The notes under the pieces: model-generated | The model's input: only the letters and a program-made list of their open reading frames with translations | Database searches by the model: none | Told to the model about the DNA's origin: nothing | Origin: JBNRMR01 sp050942895 | GTDB lineage: Bacteria > Bacillota > Clostridia > Christensenellales > UBA1750 | Length of the DNA: 63,287 nt | Assembly: GCA_050942895.1 (NCBI GenBank) | Contig: JBMNOE010000015.1 | Coordinates: forward strand, 1-63,287 | Reading direction: 5' to 3' | In this document: piece by piece, positions 17,650 to 26,069 of the stretch | How positions within the stretch are numbered: position 1 is the first letter of the stretch | Layout: every line of letters starts with the position of its first letter | Program-made: the position numbers and the translations under genes

Positions 17650-19158
17650 CTAAACGGTACCTCCCAAAATATTTTTCACGGCTTCCTTCATCCCGTCTTT
17701 TTCGCAGATATCCCTGTGAAGCAAGGGTAAGCTCCGCAGTTCCTTAAGTGCCGGGGGCATTTTGCAGCCTGTGAAGCTCTCCAAAAAGTCCGCCGCAATC
17801 ATCTCGCTGGTTATCGAGGGCGTTTCACCGCAGATGGCTGTCAGGACATCGCCCGCAAATTTATATGGGCTGGCGGTGGAAACGATAACTGTTTGGGTTT
17901 TATCGCCGGTTTCAGCCCTGTATCGTTCGTAGACGGCGCTGGCGACGGCCGTGTGGGGGTCGATCATGTAGCCGCAATCATCGAACACCCTTTTTATTTC
18001 AGTGCGGGTGCCGGCCTCATCCACCCAGTCGGCGTGGAAAAGCTCCTTCAGGCTTTCGGCGGCCTTTACAGGCAGGCTGTATTCGCCCTTTGATGAAAGC
18101 TGCGCCATCATCTGTGCGACGGCGTTTTCATCCCTCCCGCAAAGCTCGAACAAAAGCCGCTCCACATTGGAGGATATCAGAATATCCATCGATGGAGATA
18201 TTGTCTTTATAAACTCGCGCCTGGCGTTGTACCGGCCGGTTTGGATGAAATCGGTCAGCACATTGTTGCTGTTGCTGGCGCAGATCATTTTCCCCACGGG
18301 AAGGCCCATGCGCCTTGCATATTCGCAGGCCAGAATATTGCCGAAATTGCCCGTTGGCACGCAGAAGTTGACCTTTTCGCCCGGTTTTATTTTGCCGCAG
18401 GAAAGCAGATCGACCCAGGCGCTGAAATAATAGGCGATCTGAGGGGCGAGCCTGCCGAAATTTATGGAGTTGGCGCTTGAAAGGGATTTCCCCATTTTCG
18501 CCAGCTCAGCTTCAAAGGCCTTGTCGGTAAAAATCTCCTTGACGCCGGTCTGGGCGTCGTCAAAGTTGCCCATCGCGGCGCAAACATGGACGTTTCTTCC
18601 TCTCTGGGTGGCCATCTGCAATTGCTGCATGGCAGAAACGCCGCCGGCGGGGTAAAAGACTATGACCCGAGTGCCCGGCACATCTTTGAAGCCCTCTAAG
18701 GCGGCTTTGCCCGTATCGCCGGAGGTTGCCACCAAAATGACGGTTTCGTTTTCAGCCCCTGAAAGCTTCATGGCTGCGCTCATCAGGCGGGGCAGCATCT
18801 GAAGGGCCATGTCCTTAAAGGCCTGGGTTGGGCCGTGGAAAAGCTCCAGATAATGGGCGGCGCTGTTTTCGGGCATATGCAATGGGGCGGCGCGCTCGTC
18901 ATCAAAGCGGTCTTTGCCGTAGGCCTTTTCGCACATCTCCTGCATTTCGCCATGGCTGAACTCGGTGAAGAAGAGAGAAAGAATCTTCGCCGCTCTTTCC
19001 GGGTAGGAAAGCCCCTGCATATTGCTGATCCATTCCAGAGAAACCTTCGGAAGTTCAACCGGGACATACAGCCCGCCCTCCGGCGAAATGCCGTCGATCA
19101 CGGCGCGGGAGGGGAGGACGCATTTTTTTGCGCGGGTTGAGGTGTAGACCATCTGCAT
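17650..19158 (-). CDS. thrC: Threonine synthase
   Basis: ThrC converts O-phosphohomoserine to threonine with pyridoxal phosphate. The 502-residue product has the N-terminal MVYTSTRAKKCVLPSRAVIDG, the PLP lysine in HGPTQAFKDMALQ, the phosphate-binding VATSGDTGKAALEG, and VPTGNFGNILACEYA. These mark the longer, class I-like form common in clostridia. The start has a CAGGAGAAG ribosome site. The 160 bp upstream contain A/T-rich sequence but no clear leader or T-box. It heads a two-gene unit with the DUF1015 gene. Confidence 0.96.
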   Translation of the reverse strand: MQMVYTSTRAKKCVLPSRAVIDGISPEGGLYVPVELPKVSLEWISNMQGLSYPERAAKILSLFFTEFSHGEMQEMCEKAYGKDRFDDERAAPLHMPENSAAHYLELFHGPTQAFKDMALQMLPRLMSAAMKLSGAENETVILVATSGDTGKAALEGFKDVPGTRVIVFYPAGGVSAMQQLQMATQRGRNVHVCAAMGNFDDAQTGVKEIFTDKAFEAELAKMGKSLSSANSINFGRLAPQIAYYFSAWVDLLSCGKIKPGEKVNFCVPTGNFGNILACEYARRMGLPVGKMICASNSNNVLTDFIQTGRYNARREFIKTISPSMDILISSNVERLLFELCGRDENAVAQMMAQLSSKGEYSLPVKAAESLKELFHADWVDEAGTRTEIKRVFDDCGYMIDPHTAVASAVYERYRAETGDKTQTVIVSTASPYKFAGDVLTAICGETPSITSEMIAADFLESFTGCKMPPALKELRSLPLLHRDICEKDGMKEAVKNILGGTV

Positions 19159-19320
19159 CTTAATACTTCTCCTGTTTTATGTTTGAATAAATAATAAGTT
19201 TCGTACTGAGTCCTTTTATGCTTTTGTGCAGTATAAAAATTATAGCGGGCGCGGCCGACTGCCGAACCCGCTTAAAAGCTGTCTATCAGCCCTATTACAG
19301 GCTTATGCTGAGAAAATATA

Positions 19321-19731
19321 TTAAATTATGAACTTCTTCAGGAACTCGGGCATCTCATCAGACCCCGCCGAAACCGAAAGCACCAATGTGATGTTCCTGG
19401 CCATAGTGTATTCCTCAAGGTTTATAAAGAAATCTTCAAGCTGAGAAAGCGGCGTGTTCAATATGCGCAAAAAGCCGTCAACAAAAAGCAGAGAAAGATC
19501 ATAGTTTGAGGCAAGCACACCGCCGATGAAGCCCAAAAACATGTCCGGGCTGGAAATGTGGTATTCAGTGGCGTTGACAAAGCGGATTTCGTGCTTAAGG
19601 TCGAACATGTAGCGGTTGTCATCATCGATAAAGACGATGCTGCCGTCATGATCCTTCAGCGAATGATTGGCCATGTCAATAATGCGCTTGGTTTTGCCGG
19701 AGCCCTTTCTTCCGTGAATAATCTGTATCAT
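19321..19731 (-). CDS. Small P-loop ATP-binding protein
   Basis: A 136-residue protein starting MIQIIHGRKGSGKTKR, a clear Walker A motif, followed by FIDDDNRYMFDLKHEIRF and the Walker B-like LSLLFVDGFLRIL. The open frame continues upstream, but the ATG at 19731 has a GAGGAGATA ribosome site and begins the conserved part. It resembles short clostridial ATP-binding proteins of unknown role, and the function cannot be assigned. It is divergent from the Spo0A-like gene. The 207-bp space between them holds an 0A-box-like site, so both could be under the same control. Confidence 0.75.
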   Translation of the reverse strand: MIQIIHGRKGSGKTKRIIDMANHSLKDHDGSIVFIDDDNRYMFDLKHEIRFVNATEYHISSPDMFLGFIGGVLASNYDLSLLFVDGFLRILNTPLSQLEDFFINLEEYTMARNITLVLSVSAGSDEMPEFLKKFII

Positions 19732-19881
19732 AACGCATATCTCCTCGCTTAGGCACAGGGCCTTTTTTTTATTATACAATAGCCGCAAATATTTGGCAAT
19801 GAACAAATGGTGAACCCTTTGTAAGAAAAACAAGAGGTATAATGTAAAAAGATAAAAATAATGTTTCTTCTTTTGTTGTTT

Positions 19882-19888
19882 TGTCGAA
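19882..19888 (+). promoter_or_regulatory. 0A-box-like site
   Basis: The sequence TTTTGTCGAAAG contains a perfect TGTCGAA core of the Spo0A binding box. It lies 50 bp upstream of the Spo0A-like start and between two divergent genes. A 7-bp core can occur by chance, but the position suits autoregulation. Confidence 0.5.
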
Positions 19889-19938
19889 AGCATATTTCTG
19901 CGGGAGGGAGTATAGTATAATACTGGCGGAGGTGCGAT

Positions 19939-20682
19939 ATGAGAGTTGTAATCGCGGGAGCGGACGCCTCACTTCTAAAAAGGCTGTCCGCAGAGCTGGA
20001 AAAAACAGGTGAAATAACCGTGGTGGGAAGGGCCGCTACGGGGGACGCTGTGCTGAAATATGCCCAGGAATATCTGCCCGACGCAATACTGGCCGACCTG
20101 ATACTGCCTGTCTATGACGGCCTTGCTTTGACGGAGATATTGCCATCCATGGGTCTGGAGAAAGTGCCGAGGGTCTTTGTGATGGCTCTGCCCTGTCAGG
20201 AGAAAATTGCCCGGGCGGCCATTGACAGGGGAGCAAGCGGCGCGCTTCAAAAGCCGGTGGATGCGAAAGAGGCGGCAAAGATGCTGCTAAGTTCAGCCTC
20301 GTCGGTGAAAATGGCGGGGGAGAGCTTCGGCTGGCATATATCGGTGACACTGAACGAGATCGGTATACCCAGGCATCTGGCGGGATATAGATATTTGCAC
20401 GATTCAATCGCCATGGCGGTTGCCGATAAGGATATCGTCGCCAGCCTTACCACCACCGCTTACCCTTATATAGCGGAAAAATATTCCAGCAGCAGGAGCC
20501 GGGTGGAAAGATCGATCCGCTTTGCGATAGAATCGGCATGGAACAGGGGAAGGGTTGACAAAATAGAGGAGATGTTTGGCTATACCGTCAGGAGCGATGT
20601 GGGCAGGCCCACCAACAGGGAGTTCATAGCCATGGCGGCAGAGCGTGTGAGAATAATCGAAAAGGACAGAAAGTACGCCTGA
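19939..20682 (+). CDS. Spo0A-family sporulation response regulator with degenerate receiver
   Basis: A 247-residue protein. Its C-terminal half (about 130-245) is a clear Spo0A DNA-binding domain: IGIPRHLAGYRYLHDSI, then SRSRVERSIRFAIESAW, then FGYTV, then RPTNREFIAMAAERVRI. The N-terminal receiver keeps the phospho-acceptor Asp53 (ADLILPVYDG) and the Lys of LQKPVD. However, the acidic Mg-binding pair, IADD in Spo0A, reads IAGA, and the switch Thr is replaced in VFVMALPCQE. Phosphorylation may therefore be weak or absent. The start has a GGAGGTG ribosome site. The SpoIIM-like and deoB neighbours match the sporulation neighbourhood of other Firmicutes, so this may be the only Spo0A. Confidence 0.9.
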   Translation: MRVVIAGADASLLKRLSAELEKTGEITVVGRAATGDAVLKYAQEYLPDAILADLILPVYDGLALTEILPSMGLEKVPRVFVMALPCQEKIARAAIDRGASGALQKPVDAKEAAKMLLSSASSVKMAGESFGWHISVTLNEIGIPRHLAGYRYLHDSIAMAVADKDIVASLTTTAYPYIAEKYSSSRSRVERSIRFAIESAWNRGRVDKIEEMFGYTVRSDVGRPTNREFIAMAAERVRIIEKDRKYA

Positions 20683-20818
20683 GCCCTTTTAATGCGCGCC
20701 AAATCTAAAAACACAGAAGGTCAAGAAAGCAAAAGGGTAAAAGTAAAGCGATATGGAGTAAGGGAACGCACAAATGATGCCTGAGAAAGTCCAAATATGA
20801 CCGAAATGAGGGATTGAC

Positions 20819-21325
20819 TTGCGCATCTTCAGCAGACTTAAATATTCATTTTCAAACGAGCTTTTTCAAGAATCGGGATTGTATCTTGTGGGGCTCTTTT
20901 TTTTCCTGTCGGGAATCTTCGCCGGCGTTACATGCCATCTGCGGGCGGGGGCCTCTTTGGGTGCAGGCGGAACAATGGGCGTTTTTTCGGCGATAGTGAT
21001 GTCCGTGCTGCCTTTTGCGCTGATAATAATGTGCGCGCCCTTCCTTTTGGGGACGGTGGGCCTTTGCGGGGTGATGATCTGGCAGGGGCTTTTGTTCGGC
21101 TGCGGGCCTTCCCTTCCCTTGGCACTGGTTCAGATGCTTTTTTGCCTGCCGCCGCTGTTTTATATGTACAGAAGGGGCTTAAGTTTATCGCTGAAATGGT
21201 GTAAAATAAGAAGAGCGAATGCGCAGATGAGGCTGAACGAGGCAACGGCATTATTGCCGGCGGCATTCATCTGCTCTGTAATACAGTTCATTTCAAGGAT
21301 ACCAACATTTCTGTCAGGAGGTTAG
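20819..21325 (+). CDS. SpoIIM-like integral membrane protein
   Basis: A 168-residue polytopic protein with four or five hydrophobic segments. The N-terminal ESGLYLVGLFFFLSGIFAG resembles the first helix of stage II sporulation protein M, a septal peptidoglycan-remodelling component needed for engulfment. It is shorter than the usual 200 or so residues. The start is TTG with a GAGGGA ribosome site. Its stop precedes the deoB ATG by one base, and spoIIM lies near deoB in Bacillus as well. The assignment rests on the first helix, topology and synteny only. Confidence 0.5.
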   Translation: MRIFSRLKYSFSNELFQESGLYLVGLFFFLSGIFAGVTCHLRAGASLGAGGTMGVFSAIVMSVLPFALIIMCAPFLLGTVGLCGVMIWQGLLFGCGPSLPLALVQMLFCLPPLFYMYRRGLSLSLKWCKIRRANAQMRLNEATALLPAAFICSVIQFISRIPTFLSGG

Positions 21326-21326
21326 A

Positions 21327-22481
21327 ATGGTTGAAAACAAAAGATATAAGAGAGTTTTTCTGCTGGTGATGGATGGCGTGGGCGTGGGCGCTGCCCCCGA
21401 TGCTAAGGATTACGGCGATGAAGGCAGCGATACGCTGGGCAATGTGGCTCGAAGCAGGAAGCTTTCCACACCGGTGCTTAAGAGTCTGGGCCTTTATAAT
21501 ATCGACGGCGTGGACGTGGGCATAAAAGAGGAAAACCCAAAGGCGGCCCACCTGCGCCTTCAGGAGCTTTCTGCCGGCAAGGACACCACCACCGGTCACT
21601 GGGAAATATGCGGCATTGTCTTGCCAAAGCCCTTTCCCACATATCCCAATGCATTCCCGCGGGATTTCATGGGGGAATTTGAAAGGCGCATAGGCGTAAA
21701 GACGATCGGAAACGAGGTGGCATCCGGCACGGAGATAATCGCCCGTCTGGGGGAGGAGCATCAGCGCAGCGGCTTTCCGATAGTCTATACCTCTGCCGAT
21801 AGCGTTTTGCAGATAGCCGCTCATGAGGAAACGATTCCGATAGACAGACTATATGAGATATGCCGGACCGCCAGGGAAATGAGCGACGTGGGCAGGATAA
21901 TTGCCAGGCCCTTTGTGGGAAACCCGGGGGAATACATGCGCACATCAAACCGCAGGGATTTCTCCCTTGAGCCGCCGGAGCCGAACCTGCTTACAAAGGT
22001 GATGGAGGCCGGGCTTAGGAGCATAGGCGTTGGCAAAATTGAGGATATATTTGCCTTTCGCGGCCTGACGGACTCCTTCCACACTCATGATAACGCAAGC
22101 TCCATGGAAAAGGTGCGCCAACTGGCGAAGGAGGACTTTTCAGGGCTGGTCTTTGCGAATTTGATCGACTTTGACATGCTCTACGGCCACAGAAACGACG
22201 TTGAGGGCTTTGCCGGCGCCCTTGAAAGGCTGGACAAGGACCTTGCGCTGCTGCTTCCGCTTCTGGGCGATGATGATGCGCTCATACTCACCGCTGATCA
22301 TGGCGGCGACCCAACCACCCCCTCCACGGATCATTCAAGAGAATTTGTGCCGATGCTGCTTTTTGCCGACGGAATCAGACCCGAAAACCACGGCACCGGC
22401 ATGGGCTTTTCGGTTATCGCCTCCACGGCGGCAAAGCTGCTGGGGCTTTCCTGGCGGGCAGATGCAAAGTCTTTGGTGTGA
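21327..22481 (+). CDS. deoB: Phosphopentomutase
   Basis: DeoB interconverts ribose or deoxyribose 1- and 5-phosphates for nucleoside salvage. The 384-residue product has VMDGVGVGAAPDAKDYGDEG with the metal-binding Asp, SDTLGNVAR, the phospho-acceptor Thr in GKDTTTGHWEICG, and LTADHGGDPTTPSTDHSRE near the C-terminus. The ATG follows a strong GGAGG site inside the end of the preceding gene, so the two are coupled. No purine nucleoside phosphorylase gene follows. Confidence 0.96.
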   Translation: MVENKRYKRVFLLVMDGVGVGAAPDAKDYGDEGSDTLGNVARSRKLSTPVLKSLGLYNIDGVDVGIKEENPKAAHLRLQELSAGKDTTTGHWEICGIVLPKPFPTYPNAFPRDFMGEFERRIGVKTIGNEVASGTEIIARLGEEHQRSGFPIVYTSADSVLQIAAHEETIPIDRLYEICRTAREMSDVGRIIARPFVGNPGEYMRTSNRRDFSLEPPEPNLLTKVMEAGLRSIGVGKIEDIFAFRGLTDSFHTHDNASSMEKVRQLAKEDFSGLVFANLIDFDMLYGHRNDVEGFAGALERLDKDLALLLPLLGDDDALILTADHGGDPTTPSTDHSREFVPMLLFADGIRPENHGTGMGFSVIASTAAKLLGLSWRADAKSLV

Positions 22482-22562
22482 ACCGTTGCATGACAAATAA
22501 ATGTTTTTCTGTTTGCCCTAAATATTAATGAAGAACATGCAACTATATTTGATTCCTGTTCG

Positions 22563-22591
22563 TTTACTCTTATGGAAATATATGTTAAACT
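22563..22591 (+). promoter_or_regulatory. Promoter of the SH3-domain protein gene
   Basis: TTTACT (22563-22568), 17 bp, TAAACT (22586-22591) lies 45 bp before the ATG of the exported SH3 protein. Confidence 0.45.
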
Positions 22592-22635
22592 ATTACTAGA
22601 ACGAATCAAAGCGAGGACGAAAGGAGAGATTATTC

Positions 22636-24144
22636 ATGCGTAAAATAATGTCTATTATTTTAGCAACGGTTTTGGTGCTTTTGCTTGTTCCCACGGCGAC
22701 GGCTCAGGCTCAAGGAGAGCTGAAGCTTACCGACAGCAGCAGTTGGGTGAACGTACCCTCCGGTGCTGACATTTCTTCCGAAAGGGATGCAAACGGCAAC
22801 TACACCATTAAAATTGCCGCCCCATTTAGGACGGTATCTATGATTTACCAGGGGGTTAAGCCCGGCGGCTACTTCGAAAGGGCTTTCTACCTGCCCATCA
22901 TCCCCGGTAACACGGATCCTGTTTTTGTGGACGGCGTGAACAGAATGCATAACGGAGAGTACGCCATCAGGTTTGTTCCCAAAGAAGGGGGCAACACGGA
23001 GAGCTTCAGCGTTTTGAACTACGGCTCCGGCTATTTTACTGTGGCCGTTGAATACTATGATGCTAAAACCCTGCCCGAGAACACATCATTATATCCGGGA
23101 TATCCCGGCTGGTACCCGCAATATGACGGCGCTTATTACTGCTCCGGCTGCGGCGAATATGTCTACCCCTACAGCAGCTACTACAGCAACGGCTATTATT
23201 ATCTTGTCTGCCATAACGGCCATACAACCAGCTCAACCTATGCGGGCGGCTTTTACCCCGCCAACAACTATCTGCAGGTGATGGGCGTGGTCGCATACGG
23301 CGATATGTATAAGAACGTGTCGGCCTCCAACGTGGGCTCGCAGATCAACCTTCTGATTGACACAAAAGCCCTCAACGCAAATAACGATTTTATCCGCATA
23401 AGGGTTAAGCCCACGAACACACTGGGCTATTACTATCCGGCGGGGACTGTGGTTACTCCCGTGGCCCCCACCAACAGTGCGCATCTGTCCGGATCGGATA
23501 TGGCCCTTGATAGCAGCGGCTCATACAGCTACATTCTCGACAAGGACGGCGCTTTTTACATCACCCTTACCGGCATAAAGAACCTCGCCAGCAGTAATTT
23601 AGGCACATGGGGCTCCGTTTCATTCAAGATTGGCTCAAGCAGCAGCCTGGAAACTCAGATACGCTACAGCTTCACCAGTTCCACAGCGGCCGCTCCGACT
23701 CCTGATGCCAGCGCGGGAATCGGCATAAAGGTGGGCCAGAGCCTTGCCCTCAACTATAAAGTCGGCAGCGATTTTGCCCCCGTCGATAAGGTAAGCTGGG
23801 CTGTTGTGGGAAGCGCGGGAACCGGCAGCATAAGCATTTCCGGCAACACGATAACCGGCCTTGCAGCGGGCGATGTTTACCTTAAAGCAGAATATAGCGG
23901 CTCATCCACTGTGGTGAAAATTATCGTTACAGCCGACGGCGGCAGCGTCGTTACGGGGAACAATGTCTACACGGTCAAGCCCAATGCGCTGAATGTGCGC
24001 AGCGGCCCCGGCACGGGCTACAGCATACTGGGCGTGCTTAGGAAGGGCGACGCAATAGTGGGCGAGGGCCTGACAAACGGCTGGATGAAGATCACATACA
24101 ACGGCCAGACCGCATACGTGGCCGGAAACCAGATAACCAAATAA
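22636..24144 (+). CDS. Exported protein with zinc-ribbon-like insert, Big-like and SH3 domains
   Basis: A 502-residue protein with a signal peptide (MSIILATVLVLLLVPTATAQA). A beta-rich region (about 30-330) carries a Tyr-rich insert at about 165-200 with CSGCGEYVYPYSS and LVCHNGH, a Cys-x2-Cys / Cys-x3-His pattern like a zinc ribbon. Residues about 365-435 look like a bacterial Ig-like (Big_2) domain (IGIKVGQSLALNYK, ISISGNTITGLAAGDVYLKA). The last 65 residues are an SH3b domain (ALNVRSGPGTGYSILG, WMKITYNGQTAYVAG), which usually binds peptidoglycan. There is no sortase motif, so attachment to the wall is presumably non-covalent. The specific role is unknown. Confidence 0.75.
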   Translation: MRKIMSIILATVLVLLLVPTATAQAQGELKLTDSSSWVNVPSGADISSERDANGNYTIKIAAPFRTVSMIYQGVKPGGYFERAFYLPIIPGNTDPVFVDGVNRMHNGEYAIRFVPKEGGNTESFSVLNYGSGYFTVAVEYYDAKTLPENTSLYPGYPGWYPQYDGAYYCSGCGEYVYPYSSYYSNGYYYLVCHNGHTTSSTYAGGFYPANNYLQVMGVVAYGDMYKNVSASNVGSQINLLIDTKALNANNDFIRIRVKPTNTLGYYYPAGTVVTPVAPTNSAHLSGSDMALDSSGSYSYILDKDGAFYITLTGIKNLASSNLGTWGSVSFKIGSSSSLETQIRYSFTSSTAAAPTPDASAGIGIKVGQSLALNYKVGSDFAPVDKVSWAVVGSAGTGSISISGNTITGLAAGDVYLKAEYSGSSTVVKIIVTADGGSVVTGNNVYTVKPNALNVRSGPGTGYSILGVLRKGDAIVGEGLTNGWMKITYNGQTAYVAGNQITK

Positions 24145-24170
24145 AGCTGAGCAAAGCTTAAAAACGATGG

Positions 24171-24204
24171 CGCGCCGTGGCTGAAGATTGCTGCGGCGCG
24201 TTTT
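24171..24204 (+). terminator. Terminator after the SH3-domain protein gene
   Basis: A stem CGCGCCG / CGGCGCG (24171-24177 and 24194-24200) is followed by TTTTC. The loop is 16 bases. Confidence 0.6.
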
Positions 24205-24264
24205 CAATGCTGTAATTTTTGCGTCAGACGAAGTGAAACCGAAGGATATTTCTTCCGGAAGGGC

Positions 24265-24332
24265 TAAAGGGTTCGGAGGGATATGTCCCTTGGCGGGCGG
24301 GGGTCCGGTGGAGGGAAGTGCCCTCCACCGGT
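24265..24332 (+). repeat. Two-hairpin dispersed element, copy c
   Basis: Hairpin A is reduced to AGGGATATGTCCCT. Hairpin B (24305-24331) has an 11-bp perfect stem, CCGGTGGAGGG / CCCTCCACCGG. Compared with copy a, the stem differs but the changes are compensated, so pairing is kept. It lies 3' of the SH3-protein gene and supplies the first codons of the GNAT frame below. Confidence 0.75.
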
Positions 24333-24840
24333 GAAGAGTGACTTCGGCGAATATGCCGATCGTCTATTTGCTATTCTTGCCGATAACATGTCGAAAATCG
24401 CCCCGACGGGCAACACCCGGGAGGAGGACTACAAAACATGGAATGAAGCTGTCGGGGAGGGTCTGCAAAGTGAAAGCAGGCAGATCGTCCTGATAACTGA
24501 TGAAGGCGATGAAAGAGTTATCGGTTTTTTTCAGTATTACGCCAATGAGGACACGTTCATGATGGAAGAAGTGCAAATAGCCGCCGAATATCAGGGTGTG
24601 AACAACATATTTAGAAATCTTTATCGGTTCGTTTTTGCGAATCTTCACGCCAATATTGTTTTTGTTGAGGCATACGCGAATAAACTCAACCACAAATCCG
24701 GCGGAATACTCAAGAGGATGGGGCTGAAGGCGGTAGGAGCCAACAATAGCGGCACTTGTATTCATTACCGGGGAAAGTACTGCGATTTATTGCGCTGGCA
24801 CAGCGGGAAAAGTCAGGATTGGGCGCGCGAATGGACATAG
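24283..24840 (+). CDS. GNAT-like acetyltransferase with repeat-derived N-terminus
   Basis: The frame of up to 185 residues shows a GNAT-like order: NREED-type helix, IVLITDEGDERVIGFFQYY, MMEEVQIAAEYQGVNNIFRNL, then EAYANKLNHKSGGILKRMG. The first 19 residues (MSLGGRGSGGGKCPPPVKS) are encoded by the GC-rich repeat copy c, so either the repeat has replaced the original start or translation begins at a later ATG (24388). Homologous GNATs normally begin a few residues before FGEYADRLFAILADN, a segment that is present but lacks its own ATG. The gene may be N-terminally damaged. Substrate unknown. Confidence 0.65.
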   Translation: MSLGGRGSGGGKCPPPVKSDFGEYADRLFAILADNMSKIAPTGNTREEDYKTWNEAVGEGLQSESRQIVLITDEGDERVIGFFQYYANEDTFMMEEVQIAAEYQGVNNIFRNLYRFVFANLHANIVFVEAYANKLNHKSGGILKRMGLKAVGANNSGTCIHYRGKYCDLLRWHSGKSQDWAREWT

Positions 24841-24903
24841 TTGAAAAACGGCCGCCCGTTGTGTATACTGTTTTACAGGGATGAAACAGAAGGGAATGGG
24901 AAC

Positions 24904-25260
24904 ATGAAAGTATCTGAATTTGCAGGGCTTTGCGGCGGCAAACTGCTGACGGAAGCCGGCGCCGGCAACGAAATTTCCTGCGGCTACACCTGCGATCTTT
25001 TAAGCCATGTGATGGCCAGTGGCAGGGAGGGCATGGCCTGGATAACCGTGCAGACCCACATGAACGTGGTGGCGGTGGCCTCCCTTCATGATCTGGCTTG
25101 CGTCATAATTCCTGAGGGGATAGCCGTGGATCAGCTCATATTGAGCAAGGCGGAGGAGGAAGGCGTCGCCGTGGTTTCCTCCGGAAAGACGGCTTACGAG
25201 CTGGCCGCGCTGATGAGCGGCGCGGGTATAGCCCCGGCAGTCCAAACCCCGGCGGAATAG
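24904..25260 (+). CDS. DRTGG-domain protein of the hydrogenase operon
   Basis: A 118-residue protein consisting of a single DRTGG-like domain: VSEFAGLCGGKLLTEAG at the N-terminus, YTCDLLSHVMASGREGMAWIT, then ACVIIPEGIAVDQLIL and GVAVVSSGKTAYELAALM. Such stand-alone domains commonly open clostridial [FeFe]-hydrogenase clusters. Their role is unproven. The frame is open further upstream, but ATG 24904 follows a GAAGGGAATGGG ribosome site. It is separated by two bases from the PHP gene. Confidence 0.8.
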   Translation: MKVSEFAGLCGGKLLTEAGAGNEISCGYTCDLLSHVMASGREGMAWITVQTHMNVVAVASLHDLACVIIPEGIAVDQLILSKAEEEGVAVVSSGKTAYELAALMSGAGIAPAVQTPAE

Positions 25261-25262
25261 CG

Positions 25263-25973
25263 GTGGCGGAGCTTTTTGTCGATCTTCACATACATTCATG
25301 CCTTTCACCTTGCGCAGATAAGCTGATGACCCCGGGCAATATCGTGGGCATGGCTTTTTTGAAGGGGCTTGACGCCATTGCGGTTTGCGATCACAACACG
25401 ATGGGCAACCTTGCTGCCGTCAAAGCCGCCGCTGACATGATGGGCGTTGTTCTGCTGCCCGGAATAGAGGTCACCACGAGGGAGGAGGTCCATGTCCTTT
25501 GCTATTTTCCGGACATGGAAAGGGCGCTGCCATTCGGCGCATATATATACGAACATCTTCCGGATTTTAAGAACAATGCAGCCTTCTTTGGCAGGCAGAT
25601 ATACATGAACGAGCAGGACGAGGAGATCGGCGAAGAAAAAAAGCTGCTAATAAGCGCAACAGATCTTTCAATGGGTGAGGTCGCAAGGGCATGCCGGGCT
25701 CATGGCGGCGCATTTGTACCGGCGCATATAGGCAGGGCCTCAAACGGCGCGCTGGGGGTGCTGGGTTTTTTGCCGCCGGACATCGACTATGACGCGCTGG
25801 AAATTTCCGGCGGCCATGTGGAAGAAAAAACACTTTCATCGCTTATGAAAAAGTTCAACTGCTTGCGTTCATCGGATGCCCACCGTCTTGAGGACATATC
25901 TGAGAAAATTTTTTCATTAGACGCGACTAACTGCACATCATATTCCATATTTTGCTCTATTAAATCAAAATAG
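25263..25973 (+). CDS. PHP-domain metal-dependent phosphoesterase
   Basis: A 236-residue PHP-domain protein. Metal ligands are visible in DLHIHSCLSP (His-x-His), AVCDHNTMGN, PGIEVTTREEVHVL and the C-terminal SSDAHRLEDI. These proteins hydrolyse phosphoesters, and a substrate is not known for the hydrogenase-associated group. The start is GTG at 25263, directly after the DRTGG gene. The pairing of DRTGG and PHP genes ahead of HydC-type genes recurs in clostridia. Confidence 0.88.
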   Translation: MAELFVDLHIHSCLSPCADKLMTPGNIVGMAFLKGLDAIAVCDHNTMGNLAAVKAAADMMGVVLLPGIEVTTREEVHVLCYFPDMERALPFGAYIYEHLPDFKNNAAFFGRQIYMNEQDEEIGEEKKLLISATDLSMGEVARACRAHGGAFVPAHIGRASNGALGVLGFLPPDIDYDALEISGGHVEEKTLSSLMKKFNCLRSSDAHRLEDISEKIFSLDATNCTSYSIFCSIKSK

Positions 25974-26069
25974 TACAATGATAAAGTGAACATTTACAAA
26001 AAATATGTACATTTCTGATTTTTCCTGATGCTTTTTTTGTAGAGATGTGGTACAATTGCAAGAGTGTGA

